A program made the position numbers and the translations under genes. A stretch of 64,000 nucleotides of DNA from NAT127 sp041655035 (GTDB taxonomy: Bacteria; Pseudomonadota; Gammaproteobacteria; Pseudomonadales; Porticoccaceae). Of the stretch, positions 17,650 through 26,672 are shown piece by piece (position 1 is the stretch's first letter; the number at the start of each line of letters is the position of its first letter). Where the stretch lies: contig JBAZCN010000005.1 of NCBI GenBank assembly GCA_041655035.1, positions 1-64,000 on the forward strand. The letters are read 5' to 3'. Under the pieces are notes generated by a model that saw only the letters and a list, made by a program, of their open reading frames with translations, ran no database searches and was not told the origin of the DNA.

Positions 17650-18194
17650 GGCTGAAGATCCCGGTAGCGATCGGCGTCGAGCGCCTGCGCAACCTGGTAA
17701 TGATTCGCCAGCGCCCGGACAAACAGCGCGCCCCGCGGCGGCAGGCCTCCGGCGACGCACCAGTCCTGCGCTTGCCGCTCGACCGCGGCGACAAAGGCCG
17801 GAGACGCCCCGCGGCTGTGCGGGTCGTCGCCGTTCAGGTTGTCGGTGCTCAGACGAAAGGGCCGCCCGCTGGCGGTAGTGAACAGCCACTCCAGTGCCTG
17901 GGGCTTCACCTCGACCTGCTCGAAGGCCAGCTGCTGCTCGCGGGTTCTGCCGTCCGGCTGGTACCAGTAGCCGAAATCCACCTGCTGGCGCCGCGCCTCG
18001 CCGGCGATGCACCAGTGGGCGACTTCGTGCAGGGCGCTGGAGAAATAGTCTTCGCGGTAGATGATCCGGTGATGCGGGCGGCCAGCGGCGGCGGGCAGGT
18101 ACATCGGCTCGTCGCCCCCGCCGGCCAGAACCGTGTTCCAGTCCGCGAGAAAAGTGGTCGCGAACAGCGTCTCCAGCACAGCGGCAGTGCCCAT
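17646..18194 (-). CDS. epmC: Elongation factor P hydroxylase
   Basis: EpmC hydroxylates the beta-lysyl modification of EF-P. The 182-aa protein carries the metal-binding HEVAH motif (His56, His60) followed by WCIAGEARR and the DFGYWYQPDGR segment characteristic of the family. The start ATG at 18194 is close after the gamma-glutamylcyclotransferase-like gene (2-nt gap). EF-P itself and EpmA/B are not in the window. Confidence 0.93.
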   Translation of the reverse strand: MGTAAVLETLFATTFLADWNTVLAGGGDEPMYLPAAAGRPHHRIIYREDYFSSALHEVAHWCIAGEARRQQVDFGYWYQPDGRTREQQLAFEQVEVKPQALEWLFTTASGRPFRLSTDNLNGDDPHSRGASPAFVAAVERQAQDWCVAGGLPPRGALFVRALANHYQVAQALDADRYRDLQP

Positions 18195-18196
18195 TC

Positions 18197-18664
18197 CTAT
18201 CCCCAGCCTCCCTCTTCATCGAGGCAGGTCGTGGCTTCGAGCCGCGCGAGGTATTCCGCGGACAGGAATTCCCGCCCGGCAAGCAGGTGCTCCAGATACC
18301 AGCGCAACGGCAGCGCGCCGTCGTCCAGGTGGGCGCGGTTGGCCACATAGGTCCAGGCGGGAACGACGCCACCAGCGGTGATGATCGGGAACCGTTCCCG
18401 ACTGTAATAAAAAGGGGCGCCTTCGAAAGGGTCCATCTTGACGATCTGCCGCTCATCGGCGAGATGGTAGAGAACGCCCTCCACCACATCACCTCGAGAC
18501 CAGGCGATATTGGCGCAGGCCCAGCGCGGATCGCGGCGCGAGCGTTTGTTGAAGCGCAGCGCCATGTCCCGCAGTCGGCCCGGCAGGGCCTCGACCACAT
18601 CGAGACCGCGCTCGGCCATGCGCTCGGGATTCATATTGGAGCCGTAGGCAAAGTAGAAAGGCAT
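18197..18664 (-). CDS. Gamma-glutamylcyclotransferase-like (AIG2) protein
   Basis: A 155-aa GGCT-fold protein. The substrate-binding loop FAYGSNMNPERM is at the N-terminus. A conserved Glu-containing VVEGVLYHL segment and a DPFEGAPFYY segment follow, typical of enzymes that release 5-oxoproline from gamma-glutamyl compounds. The ATG at 18664 is taken as start; a TTG at 18670 is the alternative. First gene of a tightly packed minus-strand run GGCT-epmC-pdxB-NAD-kinase-like. The specific substrate is not known. Confidence 0.85.
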   Translation of the reverse strand: MPFYFAYGSNMNPERMAERGLDVVEALPGRLRDMALRFNKRSRRDPRWACANIAWSRGDVVEGVLYHLADERQIVKMDPFEGAPFYYSRERFPIITAGGVVPAWTYVANRAHLDDGALPLRWYLEHLLAGREFLSAEYLARLEATTCLDEEGGWG

Positions 18665-18781
18665 GGACAACCAACCCCAGCGACCAGGAATCGGCCATTA
18701 TCGCCGCCGCCGCGCCCGCCGACAACCGGCGGCCAGGGCGACCGCGCCAGCTGCGAAGCGAACGCCGGGGGGCGCTGGCGG

Positions 18782-19987
18782 TCAGCGCAGACCGCGGAAA
18801 GTGGCGCGGATATCGGCGATGCAGGCTTCCGGGTTTTCCACATAGCCGAAATGGCCGCCGAAATCGTGGGCGTTGACGAAATGCAGGTTGTAGTCTTTCG
18901 CCCGCGACGACTCGCGGAAAATCGCCGCCCGGTCGGCCGTGGTCACCCCCGGGGGATTTTCGCCGCCGAGGAAGGTGATCCCGGTGGGCGCCTCCACCCG
19001 GGGCGTGCGATCGTGGCTCGGCGCCCAGGGATAGAGCACCGCGTCCCGATAGTAACGCACCGAGGTGGCGAAAGACTCCGTCACCCAGAACAGCGTCGCG
19101 GTGGTGAGCAGGAAGTCGCGGTCGTACTCGCTTTCGAGGTCGCCGTCGCAGTGGCTCCAGTCCCGCCAGCGCTGCATCAGCCAGGCCAGTTGCCCGACCG
19201 GCGAGTCGTGCATCGCATAGGAGAGCGTCTGCGGCTCGAGGCTCTGCACGCAGGCGTGGCTGATGGCCTTGGTGACGAACGGCAGCACCGCGCGGCGCAC
19301 CTCCTCGGGGGCGTCGTAGGGCACGAAGGCGGCGGTGATGTCCCAGTAGCGCTCGTGGTTGAACAGGTCGAGGGGCGTCGCGCCGAGGATATGCACGCCG
19401 TACAGAGAGGCCGCATACTTGTGGCCGAGCTCCGAGGTGACGCGACTGCCCCAGTCGCCTCCCGAGGCGGCATAGCGCTCGAAACCGAGGGCCTCGGTCA
19501 TCAGCTTGTGCCACAGATCCGCCGCCGCGGAAGCGGAAACCCCGGCGGCCGGCAGCGGCGTCGACCAGGCAAAGCCCGGCAGGGAGGGCACGATCACCTC
19601 GAAGGCATCCGCCGGATCGCCGCCGAAGGCCGCCGGATCGGTCAGTGGGCGGATGATTTTGTGCATGTCCCAGAACGTCGAGGGCCAGCCGTGGCTGAGG
19701 ATCAGCGGGATGGGGTTCGGCCCCACCCCCGGCTCGCGAATGTAATGAACCGGCACCCCGTCCAGCGTCGTGCGGTAGTGGCGAAAGCCGTTGATATGCC
19801 GCTCCGCCGCGCGCCAATCGTAGTCCTCCGCCCAACTCCGGGCGAGTTCGCGCAAATAGACGCCGTCGAAACCGTACAGCCCATCGTCGTTGCCGACATT
19901 GGTGGGCCAGCGGGTGGCGGCGATACGGCGCCTGAGGTCGTCGAGCACCTCATCGGCAACTCGGATGGGAAAAGATTCTGCCGTCAT
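18782..19987 (-). CDS. Epoxide hydrolase (alpha/beta fold)
   Basis: A 401-aa epoxide hydrolase: EHN N-terminal domain about 1-115, oxyanion motif HGWPS at 99-103, nucleophile Asp178 in the classic GGDWGS, and general-base His in the C-terminal GGHFGYVENPEA. It is paralogous to the gene at 11528. It is transcribed divergently from the SDR/sulfotransferase operon starting at 20323, across 335 nt, and probably belongs to the same pathway (inference). Confidence 0.93.
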   Translation of the reverse strand: MTAESFPIRVADEVLDDLRRRIAATRWPTNVGNDDGLYGFDGVYLRELARSWAEDYDWRAAERHINGFRHYRTTLDGVPVHYIREPGVGPNPIPLILSHGWPSTFWDMHKIIRPLTDPAAFGGDPADAFEVIVPSLPGFAWSTPLPAAGVSASAAADLWHKLMTEALGFERYAASGGDWGSRVTSELGHKYAASLYGVHILGATPLDLFNHERYWDITAAFVPYDAPEEVRRAVLPFVTKAISHACVQSLEPQTLSYAMHDSPVGQLAWLMQRWRDWSHCDGDLESEYDRDFLLTTATLFWVTESFATSVRYYRDAVLYPWAPSHDRTPRVEAPTGITFLGGENPPGVTTADRAAIFRESSRAKDYNLHFVNAHDFGGHFGYVENPEACIADIRATFRGLR

Positions 19988-20322
19988 TCATGTCTCCTGG
20001 AGATGGCTTTATTATTTCCGGCGCAGGAGTCGCAGTGTATACGGAATAAAAGAGGATGCCGAGCCCCGCCGCCAGACACTCGCGCGGTCGTCGATGATGG
20101 CGTCCGGCACAACGGCTCCCCAGATCAGGGCGCCCCCCGGCATGGCCACTCCGGGGCAAAACCCGCCGCGCGCGGTTGGCCGGCCCGGCGGGGCGGCTCC
20201 AGCAACCGTACAGTCTGGTCATAATTTCAGGCCATGGCACTAGCCTCCGGGCTCACAATCAAGTATTTTGCTGGACTCCGCAATCCAATAGAACCAACCG
20301 CTATCTGGAGCAGCATATAATC
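19988..20322. other. Divergent intergenic region
   Basis: 335 nt between the epoxide hydrolase and the SDR operon. No gene, RNA or strong palindrome was found. It should contain both promoters and any operator of a pathway regulator; no dedicated regulator gene is adjacent. Confidence 0.5.
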
Positions 20323-21081
20323 ATGAACCAGCGATTCAAGGACAAGGTCGTACTGATCACCGGCACCGGCGGCGGCATGGGCCGCGAGGCGGCCCTGCGC
20401 TTTGCCGCCGAAGGCGCCAAAGTGGTAGGCTGCGACGTCAAGACCGACGGCAACCGCGAGACCGTGGCGCTGGTCCGGCAACGGGGCGGCACCATCCACA
20501 CCATGGAGCCGGTGGACCTCGGCGATCCCGACCAGGCGCGACGCTGGGTCGACGCCGCCGCCGCGATCCACGATCGCATCGATATCCTCTACAACAACGC
20601 CTCCGCCGCCCGGTTCGCGCCCATCGAGACCTTTCCCGTCGAGGACTGGCAGTTCACCATGCGCAACGAGGTCAACCTGGTGTTCTACGTCACCCGCTTT
20701 GCCTGGCCATATCTGAAGCGCCAGGGCGGCGTCATCATCAACACCGGCTCGATCGCCGGGATGGCGGGCTCCGGCCCCGGCGGGGCTGGCCACGCCGCCG
20801 CGAAGGGCGCCATCATTGCCCTCACCAAGCAACTCGCCCAGGAGGGGGCCGAGCACAATATCCGTGCGGTGACCGTCAGCCCCGGCTTTATCGAAACCCC
20901 CGGCACCGCCGACTTCGCCAACGACCCGCAAGTCCGCGAGGGGCTGATCGCCCGCAATATCATCCAGCGTATCGGCAAGGCAGAGGATGTGGTGGCCATG
21001 GCGCTGTTTCTCGCCAGCGACGAAGCCTCGTTCATCACCGGCGCCAACTACGTGGTCGACGGCGGCCGCACCTCCCGCTGA
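20323..21081 (+). CDS. SDR-family oxidoreductase with altered catalytic Tyr
   Basis: A 252-aa classical-type short-chain dehydrogenase. The cofactor loop TGTGGGMG and an NNASAA segment (NNAG equivalent) are visible. The catalytic Ser lies in NTGSIAG. The YxxxK position reads HAAAK, so Tyr is replaced by His (codon CAC). The C-terminal end GANYVVDGGRTSR is normal. The ATG at 20323 is the family start. First gene of a five-gene plus-strand operon (SDR, azoreductase-like, VOC, sulfotransferase, SDR) with gaps of 25-62 nt. Dehydrogenase activity is uncertain because of the Tyr change. Confidence 0.87.
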   Translation: MNQRFKDKVVLITGTGGGMGREAALRFAAEGAKVVGCDVKTDGNRETVALVRQRGGTIHTMEPVDLGDPDQARRWVDAAAAIHDRIDILYNNASAARFAPIETFPVEDWQFTMRNEVNLVFYVTRFAWPYLKRQGGVIINTGSIAGMAGSGPGGAGHAAAKGAIIALTKQLAQEGAEHNIRAVTVSPGFIETPGTADFANDPQVREGLIARNIIQRIGKAEDVVAMALFLASDEASFITGANYVVDGGRTSR

Positions 21082-21121
21082 GCAGACATCCGCAAGATCA
21101 ATCAACAAAGGAAGCTTACCA

Positions 21122-21736
21122 ATGGCCAGAATTCTCGTTATCGAATCCAGCGCGCGCCGGGCGGGCTACAGTCGCCAACTCGTCGGCGAATTCGTCGACC
21201 AGGTCAAAGCCCTCGACAAAGGACACGAGTTCGTAGTCCGCGATCTGGTTCAGGATCCAGTGCCGCTGCTGACCAACGATAACGTCGAGATCATCCGCAC
21301 CCACCCGGACCAGATCACACCCGAGCAGTTGGAGAAGATCGCGGTGTCGGAGGAACTGATAGCCGAACTGAAAGCCGCGGATTTCGTGGTGATCGGCTCG
21401 TCGATGTACAACTGGAATATCGCCGCCGCCCTCAAGGCCTGGCTCGACCAGGTGATGCGCATCGGCAAGACCTTCGCCTATGGCGGCGACGGTGTGGTCG
21501 GCCTGCTGGGCGACAAGCCCTGCCTGGTTGTGCTGGCCCGCGGCGGCAGCTACGACACCCCTGACCGCGCGGCGCGCGACATGCAACAGCCCTACCTGGC
21601 CAATGTGCTCAAGGTGATGGGGCTCGACGCCACCTTTGCGGTGATGGAGGGCTCGTTGATGGGCGACCAGGTCAGCAACGCCAATCTGGCAAAGGCTCGC
21701 GAAGTGATCGCCGAGGTGGTCAGAAAACTTGCCTGA
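21122..21736 (+). CDS. FMN-dependent NADH-azoreductase-like protein
   Basis: A 204-aa flavodoxin-fold NAD(P)H:quinone/azo reductase. It starts MARILVIESSARRAGYSRQL, has the FMN-contact region SSMYNWNIAAALKAWLDQV, and a GGSY loop. It is a paralogue of the azoR at 3526 but has a different context: second gene of the SDR/sulfotransferase operon, 40 nt after the SDR. A role in reducing a quinone intermediate of the pathway is possible (inference). Confidence 0.88.
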   Translation: MARILVIESSARRAGYSRQLVGEFVDQVKALDKGHEFVVRDLVQDPVPLLTNDNVEIIRTHPDQITPEQLEKIAVSEELIAELKAADFVVIGSSMYNWNIAAALKAWLDQVMRIGKTFAYGGDGVVGLLGDKPCLVVLARGGSYDTPDRAARDMQQPYLANVLKVMGLDATFAVMEGSLMGDQVSNANLAKAREVIAEVVRKLA

Positions 21737-21798
21737 TATCTGTCCCGCCCTGGTTGCCCGGGGCCGGATCGCCATCACCGATAACCATAAAGGACCAA

Positions 21799-22296
21799 AT
21801 GATGAACGATAACCTGCTACTGCTGAGCGGTTTTTTCCAGATCGGCTACGCCACCAACGACATCGACGCGGCGCTGGCCCTGTTCCGCGACAAGTACAGC
21901 ATGGGTACCTTCGCCGAGATCCGCAATATCACCGTGCAAGGCCCCGACAACAGCGACATGGTGGCCAACTTCGCTCTCGCCTACAAAGGCGACACCATGA
22001 TCGAGCTGATCCAGCCGGTGGAGGGCGACACCAGCATGTTCGACCATGTGCTGCCGAAGAATGACTTCGCGGTACGCCATCACCATTTCGCCTACTGCCT
22101 GGATTCGATGGCGCAACTGGACGAGGCGGAAGCAAAACTGCGCGGCCAGGGCATCGACATTCCCATCCGCGGCAACGGCATGGACCAGGTGTTCTTTTTC
22201 TACGCCGACACCCGCTCCTGGCTCGGCCATTACAGCGAATACCTCACCCTCACCGACAAGGGCCGCGAAACCTACGCGCAACTGCCCCGCTACTGA
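21799..22296 (+). CDS. VOC-superfamily (glyoxalase-like) protein
   Basis: A 165-aa vicinal-oxygen-chelate fold protein, probably one paired beta-alpha-beta-beta-beta set. The first strand IGYATNDIDAALALFRDKY follows the family layout, but the usual first metal-ligand His is absent (FFQIGY). A VRHHHFAYCLD segment in the middle supplies His residues. It may act as an isomerase, lyase or binding protein in the operon. The ATG at 21799 is chosen, with GGACC upstream; the neighbouring sulfotransferase starts 30 nt downstream. Confidence 0.8.
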   Translation: MMNDNLLLLSGFFQIGYATNDIDAALALFRDKYSMGTFAEIRNITVQGPDNSDMVANFALAYKGDTMIELIQPVEGDTSMFDHVLPKNDFAVRHHHFAYCLDSMAQLDEAEAKLRGQGIDIPIRGNGMDQVFFFYADTRSWLGHYSEYLTLTDKGRETYAQLPRY

Positions 22297-22326
22297 CAAC
22301 CAGACCATAACAGTGAGAAGCACGCC

Positions 22327-23535
22327 ATGAGTAAAGCCCACGAGATGCCCACCGCCCTCAGCACGCCCCTGAGCATGGCAGGCCTGCTGGCCGCAGCCGA
22401 ACAGGCCACTGGCCTCAAGGACTGGGGCGACGACCCGACCTTCAAGATCGGCCTGGAAAAACTGGTGGCCGCGGTGGAGGCCATGCAGCCCGCCGCCGAA
22501 GTTCGCGCCAACATCCACAACCGCACGGTGCAGACCCTGGCGATGAAACTGCACATGGTGGAAGATGCCCGCCAGCACCCGGAAATCACCGCGGCGAGAG
22601 TCGACAAGCCGCTGATCATCGTCGGCCTGCCGCGCACCGGCACCACCATCCTCTACGATCTGCTGTCCCTCGACCCCGCCCTGCGCTGGCCCCGTGAGTG
22701 GGAAACCTTCATCCCCTGGCCGGCCCCCGAAGCCGCCACCATGGATAGCGACCCCCGCATCGACATCATCAACGGCCTGTACAAGGTGATGCTGGAGAAA
22801 TCCCCGGAGCTCAACGACATCCAGCGCATGGATTCCACCCGCCCGGGCGAGTGCAACCATATCTTCACCCACCATTTTTCGAGCACCAACTTCCCCGCCG
22901 AATTCGCCGTGCCGGAGTACCAGGACTGGTACAACGAAAACCGGGTGCCCGGCCACTATGCCGCCCACAAACGCATCCTCCAGCAGCTGCAGTGGAAGGG
23001 CCCCAAGGGCACCTGGCTGCTCAAGTCACCCGAGCATCTGTTCGATCTGGAGGGTCTGTTCGCGACCTACCCCGATGCCCAACTGGTGTGGACCCACCGC
23101 GACCCGGCGCTCACCATCTCGTCCATTTCCAGTATGGTGCACGCCCTCACCAAAGCCCAGGACCTGGACGTTCCCAAGGCCGCCATCGGCGCCGGCATGT
23201 GGAAAACCTGGCGCGCGGGCATGGCCCGCGGCACTCAGAGCCGCGCCAGCCACCCCCATATCGAAAATGCCATCCTCGATCTGGGCCACCGCGACGTGGT
23301 GCTCGACCCGGTGGCGGCGGTGCGCCGGATCTACGACCATTTCGGCCGCGAATTCAGCGCCGAGCACGCGCGACTGATCGACGAGTTCATCCGCAACAAT
23401 CCGGCGGCCAAGCGCATCGGCAAGCACAAGCACAGCCCCGAGGAATACGGCCTCGACGCCGGCGAAATCCGCCGCGAACTGGCGAGCTACTACGAGCGCT
23501 TCGGCCACCTGTGCAAGCGACCCGACGAAGCCTGA
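22327..23535 (+). CDS. Sulfotransferase family protein
   Basis: A 402-aa PAPS-dependent sulfotransferase-fold protein related to the one at 9189. The 5'-phosphosulfate loop is IIVGLPRTGTTILY (PRTGTT at 102-107) and the 3'-phosphate segment is HRDPALTISSISSMV. Acceptor unknown. It sits between a VOC protein and a second SDR in the same operon, which suggests modification or activation of a hydroxylated intermediate. Confidence 0.87.
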   Translation: MSKAHEMPTALSTPLSMAGLLAAAEQATGLKDWGDDPTFKIGLEKLVAAVEAMQPAAEVRANIHNRTVQTLAMKLHMVEDARQHPEITAARVDKPLIIVGLPRTGTTILYDLLSLDPALRWPREWETFIPWPAPEAATMDSDPRIDIINGLYKVMLEKSPELNDIQRMDSTRPGECNHIFTHHFSSTNFPAEFAVPEYQDWYNENRVPGHYAAHKRILQQLQWKGPKGTWLLKSPEHLFDLEGLFATYPDAQLVWTHRDPALTISSISSMVHALTKAQDLDVPKAAIGAGMWKTWRAGMARGTQSRASHPHIENAILDLGHRDVVLDPVAAVRRIYDHFGREFSAEHARLIDEFIRNNPAAKRIGKHKHSPEEYGLDAGEIRRELASYYERFGHLCKRPDEA

Positions 23536-23560
23536 CCGCCACCGACAAGAGGAACATACT

Positions 23561-24331
23561 ATGAGCGTACTCGATAGATTCAGGCTCGATGGCCGCACCG
23601 CCATCGTCACCGGCATCGGCCCCGGCGTCGGCGAGCACGTCGCCAAGGCCTATGCCGAACTGGGCGCCAACGTGGTCTGCGCCTCCCGCAACGCCGGCAA
23701 CTACCAGCGGGTGGCCCAGGAAATCAACGACGCCGGCGGCAACGCCATCGGCGTCGCCTGCGATGTGGGCGACAAGGCCCAACTGGACAACCTGGTGGCC
23801 CGCGCCCGCGACGCTTTCGGTCCCATCCATATCCTGTTCAACAATGCCGCCGCCGGTGTGATGGACATCGACAACAGTTTCTGGGACACCGACGACGAGA
23901 TCTGGGACATCGCCCTCGGCGTCAACCTGCTGGCGCCGTTCAGGCTCGCCAAGCTGGTGTTTCCAGACATGGAAAAACACGGCAAGGGCGCCATCATCAA
24001 TGTCGAGAGCTGCGGTGGCTTCACCCCCATGCTGCCCAACGTGGCCTACACCACCTCCAAGGCGGCACTGATGTTCCTCACCCGCAGCCTCGCCAAGGCC
24101 TGCGCGCCGAAGGCCCGGGTCAACGCCCTGTGCGTGGGCTCGATGAGCCCCGACGGTCAGGAACTGGATATCCACAAGGGCTACAACCTGGCGGGGAAAA
24201 ACGCCATTCAGCGCTTCGGAGCGGCGGATGAGACGGTCGGCGCGGCGATCCTGCTGGCATCCGACGCGTCCAGCTATACCACCGGCAGCTGCGTGTTCGT
24301 CGAGGGCGGCCGGGTCGGCACGCTCGCCTGA
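23561..24331 (+). CDS. SDR-family oxidoreductase
   Basis: A 256-aa classical SDR with cofactor loop TGIGPGVG, NNAAAG segment, catalytic Ser in NVESCGG and an intact YTTSK. Unlike its partner at 20323 it has the full Ser-Tyr-Lys set. Last gene of the plus-strand operon, 25 nt after the sulfotransferase. Substrate unknown. Confidence 0.92.
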   Translation: MSVLDRFRLDGRTAIVTGIGPGVGEHVAKAYAELGANVVCASRNAGNYQRVAQEINDAGGNAIGVACDVGDKAQLDNLVARARDAFGPIHILFNNAAAGVMDIDNSFWDTDDEIWDIALGVNLLAPFRLAKLVFPDMEKHGKGAIINVESCGGFTPMLPNVAYTTSKAALMFLTRSLAKACAPKARVNALCVGSMSPDGQELDIHKGYNLAGKNAIQRFGAADETVGAAILLASDASSYTTGSCVFVEGGRVGTLA

Positions 24332-24428
24332 GAGGTCCTGAAGCCAACATCCATCGGGCGCGGGAGGCCGTTGTGTGGACGGCTCAGGAGGGATTGGCAT
24401 TTTACCGGCGCAAGGAAAGCGGCCCTGC

Positions 24429-24914
24429 TCAACCCTCAGCACATACCTGCACCAGCAATTCCCGCAGTTCCTGCCGCAGCGCGGCGAGCCGTTCCAGCGG
24501 CAGGCCGCTGTTGCACAGCATTTGCTGTGGAATCTGCCGCGCCGGCTCCCGCAACCGCAAACCGGCGTCGGTGAGCCGCAGGCGCGCTTCCCGCTCATCC
24601 ACCGCCGAACGGCCGCGCTGCACCAGGCCCGCTGTTTCGAGCCGCTTCAGCAACGGCGTCAGGGTGCCGGAATCCAGCAACAGTCGCTCACCCACGAACT
24701 TGACCGTCACCCCGGCGAAATCCTCTGGCGGGGTATTGTCCTGCGCCTCCCACAGCACCAGCATCACCAGGTATTGGGGATAGGTCAGGCCAAGGGTCTC
24801 CAGCAGCGGACGGTATTCCGCAGTGATCTTGCGGGACAGCGCGTAAAGCACAAAGCACAACTGGTTGTCGAGGCGCAGTGGCGCGTCGGCATCGGCATGG
24901 GCGGAGAGTGCCAT
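24429..24914 (-). CDS. ohrR: OhrR-type MarR-family peroxide sensor
   Basis: A 161-aa MarR winged-helix repressor. It has the OhrR signature LDNQLCFVLYALSRKI with the reactive Cys20, followed by YRPLLETLGLTYPQYLVML and the wing LLLDSGTLTPLLKRLE. OhrR repressors sense organic hydroperoxides by oxidation of this Cys. Additional Cys residues near the C-terminus (about 133 and 158) could form a disulfide, as in 2-Cys types. It lies 3 nt downstream of a glutathione-peroxidase gene, not the usual ohr, so gpx is the likely regulated partner. Confidence 0.9.
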   Translation of the reverse strand: MALSAHADADAPLRLDNQLCFVLYALSRKITAEYRPLLETLGLTYPQYLVMLVLWEAQDNTPPEDFAGVTVKFVGERLLLDSGTLTPLLKRLETAGLVQRGRSAVDEREARLRLTDAGLRLREPARQIPQQMLCNSGLPLERLAALRQELRELLVQVCAEG

Positions 24915-24917
24915 CGT

Positions 24918-25403
24918 TCAGCCCAACAGCTCGGCCACGTCACCGGCAATTTTCTCCGGCGTGTCCGTTGGGGCGTAGCGCTCCATCACCCTGCCCTCGC
25001 GATCAACCAGGAATTTGGTGAAGTTCCACTTGATGGCGGTGGTGCCCAGGACACCCGGCGCCTGCGCCTTCAGATATTTGAACAGTGGGTGGGCGCCGTC
25101 GCCATTCACCTCCACTTTATGGAACATCGGAAAACTCACGCCGTAGTTCAGTTCGCAAAACTGGCTGATCTCGTCGTTGCTGCCAGGGTCCTGATGACCA
25201 AACTGGTTGCAGGGAAAACCAAGGATTTCCAGGCCCTGGTCCTTGTACTGCCGGTACAGCGCCTCCAGCCCCTTGAACTGGGGAGTGAAACCGCATTTGC
25301 TGGCGGTGTTGACGATCAGCAGCACCTTGCCCCGGTAGTCCGCCAGGGAAACTCCGCTGCCCTGCATGGTGACAGCCGCGAAATCGTAAATCGTGTCCGG
25401 CAT
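24918..25403 (-). CDS. Glutathione/thioredoxin peroxidase (BtuE/BsaA type)
   Basis: A 161-aa GPx-fold peroxidase with peroxidatic Cys37 in NTASKCGFTPQ, Gln71 in the FGHQDPG segment, Trp126 in KWNFTKF and a candidate resolving Cys83 in FCELNYGV. The Cys (not Sec) and the second Cys suggest a thioredoxin-dependent enzyme reducing hydroperoxides. It is in an operon with ohrR. An ohrR operator is expected in the 189-nt gap upstream, but I did not identify one. Confidence 0.93.
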   Translation of the reverse strand: MPDTIYDFAAVTMQGSGVSLADYRGKVLLIVNTASKCGFTPQFKGLEALYRQYKDQGLEILGFPCNQFGHQDPGSNDEISQFCELNYGVSFPMFHKVEVNGDGAHPLFKYLKAQAPGVLGTTAIKWNFTKFLVDREGRVMERYAPTDTPEKIAGDVAELLG

Positions 25404-25592
25404 GATCGCACTCCTGATAATAGGTTGGCCCGATGAGGGGTCACCTTAACAGGGATATAAATTTTGCACAATTTAATTTTCTACAATCTATATTTCCATT
25501 CGCAAACTCTATCCCCATTGGAGAAACCGCCTGCCCTCCGTGGCGGGCGCGATAGCCGGGCCTTGGACAACGAGCGGTATCCCCTCAGGCGG

Positions 25593-26381
25593 TCACTCCG
25601 GCAACTCGACGGACCAGCCGCCGCCGTTGATATGGGTGCCGCCATCGACGAACAGGGTGTTGCCGGTCACGAAGCGGGCATCGTCGCCGGCAAGAAACAG
25701 CGCCACGCCGGCAATGTCCTTGTCGGCGTCGCCGATGCGCCCCATGGGCGGCAGCTGCGCGCCGCTGGCCAGCTCGGGGCTCTGCTCCAACAGCTTCACC
25801 AGCGCCGTGGTCATCGCCGCCGGACAGATCACATTGGCGCAGATCTGATAGGGTGCCCATTCCCGCGCCACACTGCGGGTCATCGCCCGCAGCGCCTCCT
25901 TGCTGACGTTGTACTCCAGGGTGCCGGTATAGGCCCGGACACCGTTGATCGAGCACAAATTGATGATTCGTCCCCAATTGTTCGACTTCATATGGGGAAA
26001 AACCGCCTGCATCGCCCAAAATCCCGCCCACAGGTTCATGTCGATGCCATGCTGCATCTCCGCATCGGATTTGTTCTCCGCGCGGCGAAAGGTGCCGCCA
26101 CCCCAGGCGTTGTTGACCAGGATATCGACACCGCCGAAGTGCTCGACCGCGGCCTCGACCATGGCGATGACCTGCTCTTTATCCCGCACATCGGTAGCCA
26201 CGAAGTGGGCACCGGTCGCAAACTCGTCGCGCAGCTGTTGTGCCACCGCGCTGCCGGTGCCGGCATCGAGCTCCGCCACCAGGATATTGGCACCTTCACT
26301 GGCAAAACGGCGGGCGATGGCCCGGCCGATGCCATCCCCGGCACCGGTGATAATGGCGGTGCGTCCCGAGAGTTTTTTCAT
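25593..26381 (-). CDS. SDR-family oxidoreductase
   Basis: A 262-aa classical SDR: TGAGDGIGRAIA cofactor loop, NNAWGGG, catalytic Ser in NLCSING and YNVSK intact. The start at 26381 has AGGAGC upstream; longer in-frame starts add residues without similarity. It is divergent from an alpha/beta hydrolase at 26673 (291-nt gap) and may belong to the same accessory pathway as the SDR/sulfotransferase operon. Confidence 0.92.
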   Translation of the reverse strand: MKKLSGRTAIITGAGDGIGRAIARRFASEGANILVAELDAGTGSAVAQQLRDEFATGAHFVATDVRDKEQVIAMVEAAVEHFGGVDILVNNAWGGGTFRRAENKSDAEMQHGIDMNLWAGFWAMQAVFPHMKSNNWGRIINLCSINGVRAYTGTLEYNVSKEALRAMTRSVAREWAPYQICANVICPAAMTTALVKLLEQSPELASGAQLPPMGRIGDADKDIAGVALFLAGDDARFVTGNTLFVDGGTHINGGGWSVELPE

Positions 26382-26672
26382 GATTGCTCCTGTCATCGTT
26401 GTCGACTCTGTGTCCTGCGCCGCCGGTTGCCGGGAGAACACCACTTTTAACGGAAAAGACTTGCCGGAAAGGACTTTAATCCCCGCGGGATAACTCGTAT
26501 ATTGTGCCCTCGCAGTGCGTCGCGCCGGTCGCCCGCAGTATGCCATAACCATACCCGCCGCCCGAATGCCCCAAAGACGCATCTTCCGTCTCATGGACAT
26601 CAATCCGGTTTATTACCATCACTGCTTTTTACCATCACTACACTGTTCATCATCACTACAAGGAGTCAGAAA

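Noticed and set aside
18287..20224. 645-codon plus-strand open frame
   Set aside because: Antisense of the GGCT-like and epoxide hydrolase genes, both of which have clear motifs on the minus strand.
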